Assembly (NCBI GenBank): GCA_963576475.1
Contig: OY754981.1
Location: forward strand, 1,039,546 to 1,103,545
Reading direction: 5' to 3'
DNA: 64,000 nucleotides
Origin: Molanna angustata
Lineage: Eukaryota > Arthropoda > Insecta > Trichoptera > Molannidae
Both the position numbers and the translations under genes were made by a program. Positions 55,016 through 64,000 of this stretch are shown here, in pieces. The notes below the pieces were generated by a model. It was not told where the DNA came from and made no database searches. It saw only the letters and a program-made list of their open reading frames with translations. Position 1 is the stretch's first letter. Each line of letters starts with the position of its first letter.

Positions 55016-55249
55016 GTTTCAAAGATATATTATATCCATTAAAAAATATATGTAGTGTATTTTTACAACGCTTTACAAAACTTCTTGTATGAGTCAAATC
55101 TTGAAAACGAATTTCGTACCACTTCCCATAGTTCAATCTTACTGAAATTTCGTATGCACACTTGCTTCCAATGACAATATTTGCCAAAATAATATAACTA
55201 AAAAGCAGAAAACGTTTATATCTTTCTTTCTTTCTTTTTCGTGTCCGAC

Positions 55250-55600
55250 AAAGCTCTACCACTCCAATAAGCAGCGACTGACATCGCGTTGTCATTTGTC
55301 ATAATCCCCAGGACTACAGACCACTCCCATCAATGGGCACATCAGCAAGTGGCTGTCATCCTGGGTTGCGCCGCATTCGCATCGGGTGTCATCTGATGCA
55401 GATAGGTACCTACCCCCACCTTTGCAGGTTTTTTTACATCTAGTGACGCCAACCCTGAGTCTATTGAGGGTCTTCCATAGAGCGTATGGTATAATGTGCT
55501 CTCCAACTCCGATACTCTCATTTGGTTCCATCCATGGTGCCGCTCCAGAGTCCAGTCACCAGAGTTCTTCTCTACGCTGTTGAGAGGACTCAACAGGAGA
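55250..55600 (-). pseudogene. LINE C-terminus with zinc-knuckle-like CxC...H...C
   Basis: Overlapping minus frames read ERHHGWNQMRVSE, WKTLNRLRVGVTRCKKTC and CECGATQDDSHLLMCPL. This is the recurrent NRLR-x-G-x-x-R and C-x-C-G-x-x-x-D-x-x-H-x-x-x-x-C ending of many insect LINE ORF2s. Frameshifts split it. Confidence 0.75.
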
Positions 55601-55678
55601 TGTGGCCTTGATAAAACTTTTCCTGGACTTCAGGCGCGACACCACTGGCTGTTTATATCAAAAAACACTTAAAGGATT

Positions 55679-55783
55679 GACAATGATTAATATGAACACA
55701 TATAATTCCACAATTTATGGCCTTATAAAGAGAAAAATAAAATAAATTGTGGAATTATATATGTGTTCATATTAATCATTGTC
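55679..55783. repeat. 105-bp inverted repeat (possible MITE)
   Basis: GACAATGATTAATATGAACA ... CCACAATTTAT (55679-55718) is inverted at 55742-55783 with one or two mismatches and a ~23-base centre. Palindromic like the other MITEs; single copy here. Lies 20 bases upstream of an RTE insertion. Confidence 0.75.
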
Positions 55784-55802
55784 ATAATGGAATTCTACAA
55801 AT

Positions 55803-56547
55803 TAGAAGCCGTCACAAAAGCGAAAGAAGAACAGAATGCGAAATACGAGTGAATAATGAATTACTAGAACAAGTGGATGAATATTTGTATCTAGGAAGTA
55901 TGTTTCAGCGTGATGGAAGACTGGAAAAGGATATAGAAAGAAGGGTAACGGCAGCAAATAGGGTGAACGGTGCATTAAGAACAATAATGGCCGACCCAAT
56001 TATCTCAAGGCCAGCAAAGCTCGTTGTGCACAATGCAATAGTCGTACCAACATTAATGTATGCAAGTGAGACATGGACATAATAGAAGACGCATGAAAGT
56101 AAAATTAACGCTGTGGAAATGAGGTCCCTAAGACGAATGTGTGGTAGAACGATCTATGATAGGATAAGGAATGTGGACATCAGACGAGAATGCAAGATTG
56201 AAAGAGATATTGTGAGTAGAATGAAAGTAAATACACTACGATGGTTCGGACATGTGGAGAGAATGAACGATGAGCGCCTGACAAAGAAAGTATACAAGGC
56301 TGAAAAGAGTGGCATAAGATGTCGTGGCCGCCCGAGAAAGAGTTGGCATGATCATATAAATGAGATTTTGAAAGATGGTAATATACCAAGTCAGAATAAT
56401 AGGAGAGCATGTATGACGCGATGCATGGATGTTAATGAGGCAAAACACGTATGTCAAGATAGAGGTGTCTGGCGTTCGGTCCTCTCTGCCTACCCCAAGT
56501 AGGGATACGGCGTGATGGTATGTATGTATGTATAGAAGCCGTCACAA
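55803..56547 (+). mobile_element. RTE-like LINE with 15-bp TSD
   Basis: Direct repeats TAGAAGCCGTCACAA at 55803-55817 and 56533-56547 flank a 715-bp 5'-truncated insert. It encodes SERRTECEIRVNNELLEQVD, YLYLGSMFQRDGRLEKD, YASETWT, then two adjacent stops (TAATAG where others have TGGCAG, ~56082), MRSLRRMCGRTIYDRIR, FGHVERMNDERLTKKVYKAE, RGRPRKSWHDHINEILK and VWRSVLSAYPK. The 3' end is GGCGTGATGGTATG plus TATG repeats. Subfamily A. Confidence 0.93.
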
Positions 56548-56579
56548 TCGAAATATTGAAAAGTGCGTATACTTAAAGG

Positions 56580-56700
56580 ATTTTTTTTTCAAAAAATAAC
56601 TAAATTTTTAACTTTGTTTACACCACGTGAGAGTTGAATTAGCGACCGGTTTCGGAACTAACCGTTCCCTCCTCAGGCAGAATTTCAACTAAACGCAGAA
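56580..56700. repeat. Repeat with GCGACCGGTTTCGG box
   Basis: AAATTTTTAACTTTGTTTAC, CACGTGAGAGTTGAATTAGC, GACCGGTTTCGGAACTAACC and CCTCCTCAGGCAG. It parallels 34240-34335 and, by the CCGGTTTCG box, 23184. Probably the end of an old retroelement; type uncertain. Confidence 0.4.
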
Positions 56701-57887
56701 TGTGACTGTGTGCTTAAAAGAAAACTATGTATTTGGATATTGGTGGGAGGTCATTAGGGGCGGGTCTTGTGTAGAATGGCTTTGATTGGTACTATTGATG
56801 GAAAGGGGAAACATGTTTAAAAGCGGGCTGTTAGTTAAATTTACTTGATTATTTATTATATTTCTGTTTGAATTAATTGCTTTTTTTATTTCAAGTGACT
56901 CTCAATTATCTAAGCGTTAACCTACTTTATTAATGTGTAAAATTTTTGTACCTTATTGAATATTAAATTGGTGGGCATTTAGTATTAAATGTTCCGCGAA
57001 TTCCGAGAAGTTATCATTTTTTTTTTCTTTCGCGGTTCTCAATTAAATACAATCCAGTCGAATGATTAATATATCTAAATATCGTTAGTTCTATTAAATT
57101 GACACTAGTTTACACAGTTTATGTTAGGTTTCTGAGAAGCTACATATCTTCTTCATCTTTTTCACGTACTGTCTCATCTACGAAGGTTGGTAACCATCGG
57201 GATAAAGGAGAGGCTCAATAATTAATGATATTTTCCCTTAAACTTTCTCACAGCGATTTAATTAGAGTTTAGCGTTGGATACAACTCGTATTCATACCAT
57301 AGTAAATATTCGTACCTATATTGTTAGTGTCCTAATAAATTATATACCTACTCTTATACTCGAGTTTAATGATTTTCAAACGTTTAAAAAATTGTATTGT
57401 ACAATAAACAAATAAAACTTCCGTTTATATTTTTATTAATTTTTAAATATCAATTATTTTCATCGTATTTTTTTATTCATTACCTATCATATCAATTGCG
57501 AATTTCCCGATTAAAAAAATATATGTCATAAATGGGTATCACTACCTAATTGTTGATATTAAAAAATATTATAAACATTCCAATAGCTAAAGTATAGAAT
57601 TATTATCACAATATTCGGGGTTGTCAACCTTATGAGAAAATAGCATGATATTTTTTTGATAAATTCTTTTGTACATATTGAAAATAATGTATTTAAATAA
57701 ATATTTATATAGATATTTAATCTAACTAAATATCAACCAAAATCTAAAAATTTAATCACTATAAAAGAAAAACCTTTTATTTTATAATTTAATCCATATA
57801 TAGTCAGAGTTCATATTAAAGATAGTAAAAGTTTATTTTTATTTCTAACTAAAAAAAGGTACTATGTTAAATATTAATTTATCGCGC
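56701..57887. other. AT-rich gap
   Basis: 56730-56840 is slightly GC-richer (GGTGGGAGGTCATTAGGGGC) and may continue the preceding repeat. Nothing else recognised. Confidence 0.4.
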
Positions 57888-58015
57888 TCCCAATAACAAG
57901 TTGCCACATTATGGAGACTTACGATATTAATCGTCTCACAGATCCCGACTGAAAACGAATCGAATCGAATCGGGACTTTTGGATCAGCAGTCATAAAGGC
58001 CGACATTGTTAAATG
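57888..58015 (-). mobile_element. SINE-1 fragment, rearranged
   Basis: The plus-strand text CCCAATAACAAGTTGCCACA and CGATATTAATCGTCTCACAG is the inverted SINE-1 body, then GGACTTTTGGATCAGCAGTCA and GGCCGAC are inverted head pieces. A GAATC triplication sits at the B-box position. Confidence 0.7.
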
Positions 58016-58027
58016 TTTTATAAATAA

Positions 58028-59478
58028 CTAGGGGCTCTGTCCCTGGCCGCTATCGCGGCCCAACCCCTATCTAATTTGCCGCTACGCGGCAGTTGCGAAG
58101 AGACCTTATAAACTAAATATCGTCAAATATACCATTTAGGACATTACACAACATTTAAAAACTTAATATCTTTACGTGAAAACGTTAAAATCAAGTAAAA
58201 AATTCGGAAATTATAAAAATAAAATATTTCGACAATGTTTTGAAAGAAATGCGTTATATGAAATGCGTACCTACGTTTGAAATTACAAACATTGATAATT
58301 TGAATGTACATTCGAAATATCATTTAGAACAGTACACAACAGTTAAGACTGAATATCTTTTTATAATAATACAATAATAATGATAAATTATACATTATAT
58401 AACTAAATAACGCCATTAAATGAAAATATTATCTTATCTTTTACCGACATTCTGACATATTTTTATGACATGTCGAAAGCAATGTTGTCAGTATTCAAAA
58501 TGGATATTCCGCAGATTATTACACTTAAAATTTATTCTGAATGTTTGATAATAAGTTCAATAATATTGTCAATTTATGAAGAAAATACATTTTAAACGAT
58601 AATTTTGTACTTTTTCGCATAAATGTATTTTTTATTTTAAAGAAAAATTTCGAATGCGAAAATTGATTAAGGAAGAATTATTTCACTGGCAATCCGAACG
58701 ACGAAAAAACATAGCGTACAGTAATTATATTATAGATAAAAACATAGCGTACAGTAATTATATTATAGATAAAAACATAGCGTACAGTAATTATATTATA
58801 GATAAAAACATAGCGTACAGTAATTATATTATAGATAAAAACATAGCGTACAGTAATTATATTATAGATAAAAACATAGCGTACAGTAATTATATTATAG
58901 ATAAAAACATAGCGTACAGTAATTATATTATAGATAAAAACATAGCGTACAGTAATTATATTATAGATAAAAACATAGCGTACAGTAATTATATTATAGA
59001 TAAAAACATAGCGTACAGTAATTATATTATAGATAAAAACATAGCGTACAGTAATTATATTATAGATAAAAACATAGCGTACAGTAATTATATTATAGAT
59101 AAAAACATAGCGTACAGTAATTATATTATAGATAAAAACATAGCGTACAGTAATTATATTATAGATAAAAACATAGCGTACAGTAATTATATTATAGATA
59201 AAAACATAGCGTACAGTAATTATATTATAGATAAAAACATAGCGTACAGTAATTATATTATAGATAAAAACATAGCGTACAGTAATTATATTATAGATAA
59301 AAACATAGCGTACAGTAATTATATTATAGATAAAAACATAGCGTACAGTAATTATATTATAGATAAAAACATAGCGTACAGTAATTATATTATAGATAAA
59401 AACATAGCGTACAGTAATTATATTATAGATAAAAAAAATACTGTCCATTTCTTCTCTATAATTTCATATTAGTATCTA
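58028..59478 (-). mobile_element. Non-autonomous Helitron
   Basis: Read on the minus strand the element ends in a 6-bp GC hairpin (GGCCGC GATA GCGGCC, 58045-58060), then GGGACAGAGCCCCTAG and T, exactly the Helitron 3' end: hairpin, ~12 bases, CTAG, insertion before T. The minus-strand 5' end near 59478 has ATACTAATATGAAATTATAGAG, close to the ATACTAATATTATA opening I recall from lepidopteran Helitrons. A second GC hairpin lies at 58077-58092. No Rep/helicase frame. The 33-bp array occupies its 5' half. Confidence 0.7.
58705..59430. repeat. 33-bp tandem array, 22 apparently identical copies
   Basis: Unit AAAAACATAGCGTACAGTAA plus TTATATTATAGAT. I count 22 units (726 bp) and see no substitution between them. 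Because 33 is a multiple of three and the unit lacks stops in one frame on each strand, it yields long open frames on both (58654-59472 plus, 58678-59448 minus) repeating KNIAYSNYIID and FIYNIITVRYV. I regard these as artefacts of the repeat. Confidence 0.97.
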
Positions 59479-60474
59479 TAAACTTTCAAAATGTTCCGGT
59501 TTTTTTTTACATATTAATTTATTTATTTTTAATCTTGATATTTAATATTTTATAACTATAATCACATAATCCCCAATCTCACAAGGACTATGCCTTTTCG
59601 AGGTTGGCGATTTCACACAATTAGTGCGACATACTTCGATATATTTCTTTAAAATAATAATACATAGAACAGAAATGTACCTACTGATTAAAAATACATT
59701 CAGGGGTTGTCAAACTTTGAAGAGAAAAAAGTGTAAACTATTTTTTAGTAAATAGTTTTGTGCTGGCCACAGCACACTCTTAACGTCGAAGAGTTGACCC
59801 TGTATATAGATTTTCATAGAGGTGTAAGTATATTAATATGTCGCTATAATTTGGGAGTATAAGAATACGTATAGTACCTATATCCTTGCTAAACAGGAAG
59901 TGAGTATTTAAGCACGATGACGTAGTGACATCTGTTGAGAACAATAATAAGTAACAATCATAATTTATACAATCCAAGACACTATACATTATATTATAAT
60001 GTCCACATCTCACTATATAGGTAGGTACCTACCTACAGAAATAAGAGGAAGTTGACAATTAATATAGTTGATCTCTTATGGTAGGTACATCATGTCTACT
60101 TACAGAAGAACATCTGTACTTTGAAGTACTGAGTGGTTTAAGTACCTACTGGTTCCTTACCCTTTCTCGCTTTAACTCGACACTCGTCAAACTAATTGGA
60201 TCAATTATTTATACTGTGAAAGTGATTTTTGTTTTCGGAACATTTCTTTCTTCTTAATACAAGCTTATAACAATCAAATATTGAAATGGTTTTGATAGTG
60301 TTTTTTTAGTAATTATTGTTAATGTTTTTTTTAATTAATTGTTAGTGTTTTTTTTTAATAAATTGTTTTTTTTTCTCTGACATATAGTTTGTTCTATACC
60401 TACCTATTTGTTTTTAGACTTTTATATTGTTATTTGTTTTGTTTTTTATTATATTGTTTTGTTTTTTATTATTA
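59479..60474. other. AT-rich gap
   Basis: Contains GTAGGTACCTACC-type motifs (60020-60040) and T runs. No gene or repeat copy recognised. Confidence 0.45.
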
Positions 60475-60798
60475 TGTACATCCTCATACATTCCCAAAAC
60501 TAAGCATTAACTTCCCGTTCCCTCTTGTCATGTGTCGGACACGATCAAAGTCGTGTGATGTAATGGCACTACATTTTAAATGGAACTGTTCACACTTACG
60601 TGTGTCACTAGTGTGAACAGCATTCAAAATATACTTATTACCACTAGATCACACGACATTTTATCGTGCCCGACACACGACAAGTGGGTACGGGAAATTA
60701 ATACTTGTGCTAAAGGTGAACGAAATCGTAAGTGGCAGGATTCGAACTCGGCCACTGGATTACAAACCCAGTGCACTAACCGCTCTGCCACCACCCAT
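60475..60798 (-). mobile_element. SINE-2 interrupted by a piggyBac-type MITE
   Basis: The head (inverted, GTGGCAGGATTCGAACTCG ... CCGCTCTGCCACCACCC) and body flank the insert at 60511-60697. Removing the insert and one TTAA gives AAGCATTAATACTTGTGCTA, which aligns without gaps to AAGCGTAAATGCCTGTGCTA in the 15138 copy. Confidence 0.9.
60511..60697. mobile_element. piggyBac-type MITE, 187 bp, nested
   Basis: Flanked by TTAA at 60507-60510 and 60698-60701. Ends CTTCCCGTTCCC and GGGTACGGGAAA are inverted, and the terminal repeats continue for ~50 bp (CTTGTCATGTGTCGGACACG against CGTGCCCGACACACGACAAG). An inner CTGTTCACAC/GTGTGAACAG pair makes it almost wholly palindromic. TTAA duplication with a CCC-type end is characteristic of piggyBac. 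Confidence 0.88.
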
Positions 60799-61104
60799 TT
60801 AATATCAACCAGCTTTGCCAATCATATTTCATTGCTAATACATTTTCAATTCTATAACACACCGAACGTTTGTAGGTACAATCGGCGGTGAAGAGGTAAC
60901 CAACAAACAGACACAAAATGAGATATGTTAAAAATTTGAGAAAATAGATAGTTAATTTAGCGTGCATAAGTAATATTATGAAGTTAGTAGTCAGGTATGT
61001 GTGTTGAAACAATCAGCATACAAAAACACCTTTCAAGACGGAAACAACTAGACCATCTCTAACAGCGCAGCGGTGAACAAATAGAGCATTGTGTTAATAT
61101 TATA
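60799..61104. other. AT-rich gap
   Basis: No gene or repeat landmark recognised. Confidence 0.4.
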
Positions 61105-61416
61105 TTGTATTATTCAATTGGTGAATACGATCAATGGGAAAGGTGGGAGAGGATGATATTGTTGTTATTGTATGTAAGAAGAAAGATACACAAAAGTTGG
61201 TGGAGGTGGTGTTTAAAAAAAGAAACAGTAGAAAAAGGTGTAACAGATAGACATGTGTGTATCAAAAAAGATACAACTGTATCAGGAACGCTTAAAAATA
61301 CAGAAGGTGTATTATGGATAGCAGCAGCTTATATTATAAAGGAGAAAAAATCAAAGATGTTTGTAACTCGTATTGATTCTTTTGTTAAAATTTCTATAGC
61401 AGATGCTATACTTTAA
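61105..61416 (+). other. Unrecognised 103-codon frame
   Basis: MYYSIGEYDQWERWERMILL ... KIHKSWWRWCLKKETVEKG ... TTVSGTLKNTEGVLWIAAAY ... KISIADAIL. It is rich in Trp and Lys, with a hydrophobic start. No domain recognised, no nearby repeat landmark and no partner exon. It could be an exon, a retroelement relic or chance. Confidence 0.25.
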
Positions 61417-61777
61417 ATACTATCAGTAAAGTGAACACGGTACTGATTTTGATGAACTGAAATACTTCCGGAAAGGTGAATTTTAAAGATCTGAAGATAG
61501 AGTACTCATAGGTATGTGTTAAAGCAAAGTATATTGGTTCAGTAGGCGGGAATCTCTTGTACCGCTGTACTCCAGCTATTTTACCATCACTTTGGAGGTC
61601 TCCATCTGATGGTATCCCACGCAGAGCCACGTATGGAATCCTTGAGGCATTCATTCTGTGTACATGTTAATACCAATACTGTCGCCCCCATCTGACCTCA
61701 TCTTCCACCTCCCAAATCTCCCGAATTATGGAGTTCTATATACTTATAATGAATTTTTATTCCGAACTTCAGATAGA
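61417..61777. other. Gap with a small minus frame
   Basis: The 82-codon minus frame 61406-61654 begins MNASRIPYVALRGIPSDGDL in slightly GC-richer DNA (61540-61640); it resembles a LINE scrap but I cannot confirm it. Confidence 0.3.
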
Positions 61778-61904
61778 AAAAAACGAGTGGCCAATGCTAT
61801 CCTCCTCAGTATCAAGTCACTCCTCAAAGTATTTCAATGTACCATTTTCAATGTGTTAGCTATAGGACTAATTTTAACTTAATTTTAACTTATTTTTTTG
61901 CAAA

Positions 61905-61979
61905 CTGAAAGCGCCCTTGAGGTGACCACGGTTGTCACTAAACGGCGCTTTATAAATTGTCCTTATTATTATTATTATT
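61905..61979 (+). mobile_element. CR1/L2-like LINE 3' UTR insert
   Basis: AAAGCGCCCTTGAGGTGACC, TTGTCACTAAACGGCGCTTT and a TTA repeat tail match the 3' UTR of the 54590-54866 copy. It lies within repeat F. Confidence 0.8.
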
Positions 61980-62449
61980 CAATATTTTTATAGCAAATTT
62001 TCACCATTTTCGTGAAATGATTTTGTTAAAATATTTTATTACGAAAACTTGATAATTCTTCTTTTAAGAAAATTATGTGAGTTTTTAGCAATTTGAAAAT
62101 AAAAATATCAAGTTTTCTTAGCTTAGGTAACCGTGAAATATTTGACAGTTAAAAAATAAGAAACACTGATCAGATATCCTTCAAAATCCAATGGGGTCTA
62201 AGCGAGGATTAATTATAAAAATTTGCAAAATTTGAAAATAATCGAATAAGAATTTTAATCTATAATTCTTGATAAAAATCATAAACACGCCGTACATATC
62301 ACATAGTGATTTATATATTATAATGAAATAAAAATACATACTGTGTGACAGTCTGTCTAGGTTCAAAAGTAACCTTCCTGTTTTTTATTCAAAAAAGTAG
62401 AACCAAATATCTTATAAGACCAAAGAAATAAAACAAAGTTAAATCTTAT

Positions 62450-62831
62450 ATTTATTTATTTATTTATTTATTTATTTATTATATAAAATACAATTTTCCT
62501 TAAATCTAGTAACAAAGAATTTTTTTTTTTTAATATAATATATTTAACTTAGGTTACATAATAGTTACCAGATATTTTACTATTGTTATAAACTGCCTCA
62601 CTAGGTGAAACCTGTTCTGAGACAGTGTATAGATGTCTTATTAGTTTTCAGTTTTGGTTAGTAACTATGGGAGTATTTTATGAGTTCAGGTGATTAATTT
62701 ATTTTTAATATAGTCTCTGCCCTTTTTTTAATCCAAATTTTAATGTCTCGCTTAAATATTTTCAGGTTACTGTTTTGTCTAAGTGTTAAAGGTAGTTCGT
62801 TGTATAATTTGACTCCAAAATACATTTAAAT
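62450..62831 (-). pseudogene. LINE ORF2 end with AAAT tail, inside repeat F
   Basis: On the minus strand a 40-codon stretch reads FGVKLYNELPLTLRQNSNLK, IFKRDIKIWIKKRAE and ends at a stop at 62694-62696, followed by a ~210-bp 3' UTR and an AAAT tail (plus-strand TTTA run 62451-62482). The LYN-x-LP ... FK-x-x-x-K-x-W pattern is the CR1/Jockey-type C-terminus. Confidence 0.8.
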
Positions 62832-63014
62832 ATATATTTAAATATTTTAACACATATAATGTACATCCATCAATAATAATTAATCTTTTCCATAGATTAC
62901 ACAACACATAGTGTACAACATACACAGATACATAGTGATGAATACACTCTCAACATGATACCAGTTGATAAACTGCAATTTAAAAAAAAATAATTGGGGT
63001 AGTGAGGATAAAAA

Positions 63015-64000
63015 TAACAAAACAATTTATTGATAAATCAACGTTGCTTGGTTATTTCTTTGTTAAAATATTTACATCCATGTTACTATGATTTATAAAG
63101 TATATTTCAATAGAAACGAATAACTGCATGCATTCCATCAATACATTCCGGCTGTGCCTTGTGGGATTTTTAATGCAGAATTAAGAGTACCTACTTATAC
63201 TAACGAGCATAATACAGATCAAATATTAACTAACATAGTTATAATAAACGTTACCAAACTATAGTAAATTGTTAATTTGTTGCGTGGATATGTCCATAAA
63301 GATGTTAAATTTCTTATAATAATTACATACAAGGTATTACTTGGCACAAAATATCCATCTTTACCTTTATACGTCTGATTATTGATTATATTAATTGTAT
63401 GTGAGTAAGATTTTTGAGCGAAGAACGTTCACTATAATGTATATGGTCTCTTTCTCTATACCAACATATGTATTATTGTAGCACCTGTCCTTTTGGTGCA
63501 AACTTGGCATCAAACCGGTGCGGTGCCTTGGTTTTAGCAAGGTGTCACGTGTGCTTATTTTTTTGATATACCTACCTACACTCTGTAGTTTTTGACCAAA
63601 CTTGATTTTATTGGATACCTACTTATTTTACTTAACGTGTCTGGATAAAAAACATATTAGTTCTTTCCATTTCAAAAAAGTTGCAGCAGCTATTAATTGC
63701 CAAGTAATGTGAAACTACCAATTCTTTTATTACATATTTGTGCCATGTTTCGTTTTATTGGATGAATTTATGTAGGTATATTCAAATTCTCTTATAAGAG
63801 GGCATATAAAAAAAATAAAACAACTGTAAAGAATACATAAATAAATAAATATAAATCTAAACACCCAAATTTGTGATCAAAATTCTCAAATATGTAAAAC
63901 AGTGTGTTTTAAAAAAATACTAAAGTAATTTCTCTAGTGAATGTTAGTCATATAATTTAAAATTTTAGCACAAATTACCCAAAACAAGTAATATCAGAAC
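63015..64000. other. AT-rich end of window
   Basis: A GC-richer patch near 63480-63550 (CTGTCCTTTTGGTGCAAACTTG, GGTGCGGTGCCTTGG). No gene or repeat copy recognised. Confidence 0.4.

Larger units (their letters stand above)
61778..63014 (+). repeat. Repeat F copy split by two LINE insertions
   Basis: Pieces of repeat F appear in order: AAACGAGTGGCCAATGCTAT (61780), then after a LINE insert AAATTTTCACCATTTTCGTG ... AATCGAATAAG (61990-62250) and ACACGCCGTACATATCACA, then after a second LINE the far end CATACACAGATACATAGTGA, AACATGATACCAGTTGATAA and GGTAGTGAGGATAAAAA (62920-63014). More diverged than the 18.6 and 37 kb copies. Confidence 0.8.

Noticed and set aside
58705..59430. CRISPR-like array
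   Set aside because: Units are contiguous with no spacers, and the window is eukaryotic.
58678..59448. 256-codon minus-strand gene
   Set aside because: Product of a stop-free 33-bp tandem repeat whose period is a multiple of three.

Overview
The window is AT-rich, intron- and repeat-dominated eukaryotic DNA, most likely from a moth or butterfly. This is inferred from Helitron ends of the type common in Lepidoptera, several tRNA-headed SINE families, RTE-like LINE tails ending in TATG repeats, TTAA- and TAA-flanked DNA transposons, and many scattered GTAGGTACCTAC-type motifs. I find no convincing host protein-coding gene and no genuine tRNA or rRNA gene. It reads as intergenic (or very large intronic) sequence built from transposable elements of different ages.

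The one element that looks intact is a full-length non-LTR retrotransposon (LINE) at 42023-47684. It has a GC-rich 5' UTR, ORF1 (a DUF4780-like RNA-binding protein with a Pro/Ser/Thr repeat tail), ORF2 (endonuclease, reverse transcriptase, RNase H, zinc knuckle), an 18-A tail and a 13-bp target-site duplication. ORF1 would bind the element RNA. ORF2 would nick target DNA and reverse-transcribe from the nick.

Elsewhere the LINE content is 5'-truncated 3' ends. The main family is RTE-like (6.8, 10.4, 38.3, 53.5 and 55.8 kb; two copies have clear TSDs of 13 and 15 bp). At least five other LINE families are represented by C-terminal scraps (3.9, 4.5, 8.7, 23.6, 26.6, 33.6, 35.4, 49.9, 51.0-52.1, 54.6, 55.3 and 62.5 kb). 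Four SINE-like families accompany them. SINE-1, SINE-2 and SINE-4 have tRNA-like heads. SINE-3 shares the GTGATGGTATG 3' end of the RTE-like LINE and probably uses its enzyme.

DNA transposons are non-autonomous: palindromic MITEs (8.9/21.8 kb, 9.4/28.8 kb, 49.3, 52.6 and 55.7 kb), a TTAA-flanked piggyBac-type MITE nested in a SINE (60.5 kb), a TAA-flanked PIF/Harbinger-type element with a leftover short exon (17.8-18.6 kb), and a minus-strand Helitron (58.0-59.5 kb) carrying 22 apparently identical 33-bp repeats. Tandem arrays include a 110-bp satellite (5.75-6.35 kb), a 29-bp minisatellite (21.4 kb) and long AAAT microsatellites. Two GC-rich islands (31.5-32.1 kb and 37.6-37.7 kb) are unexplained.
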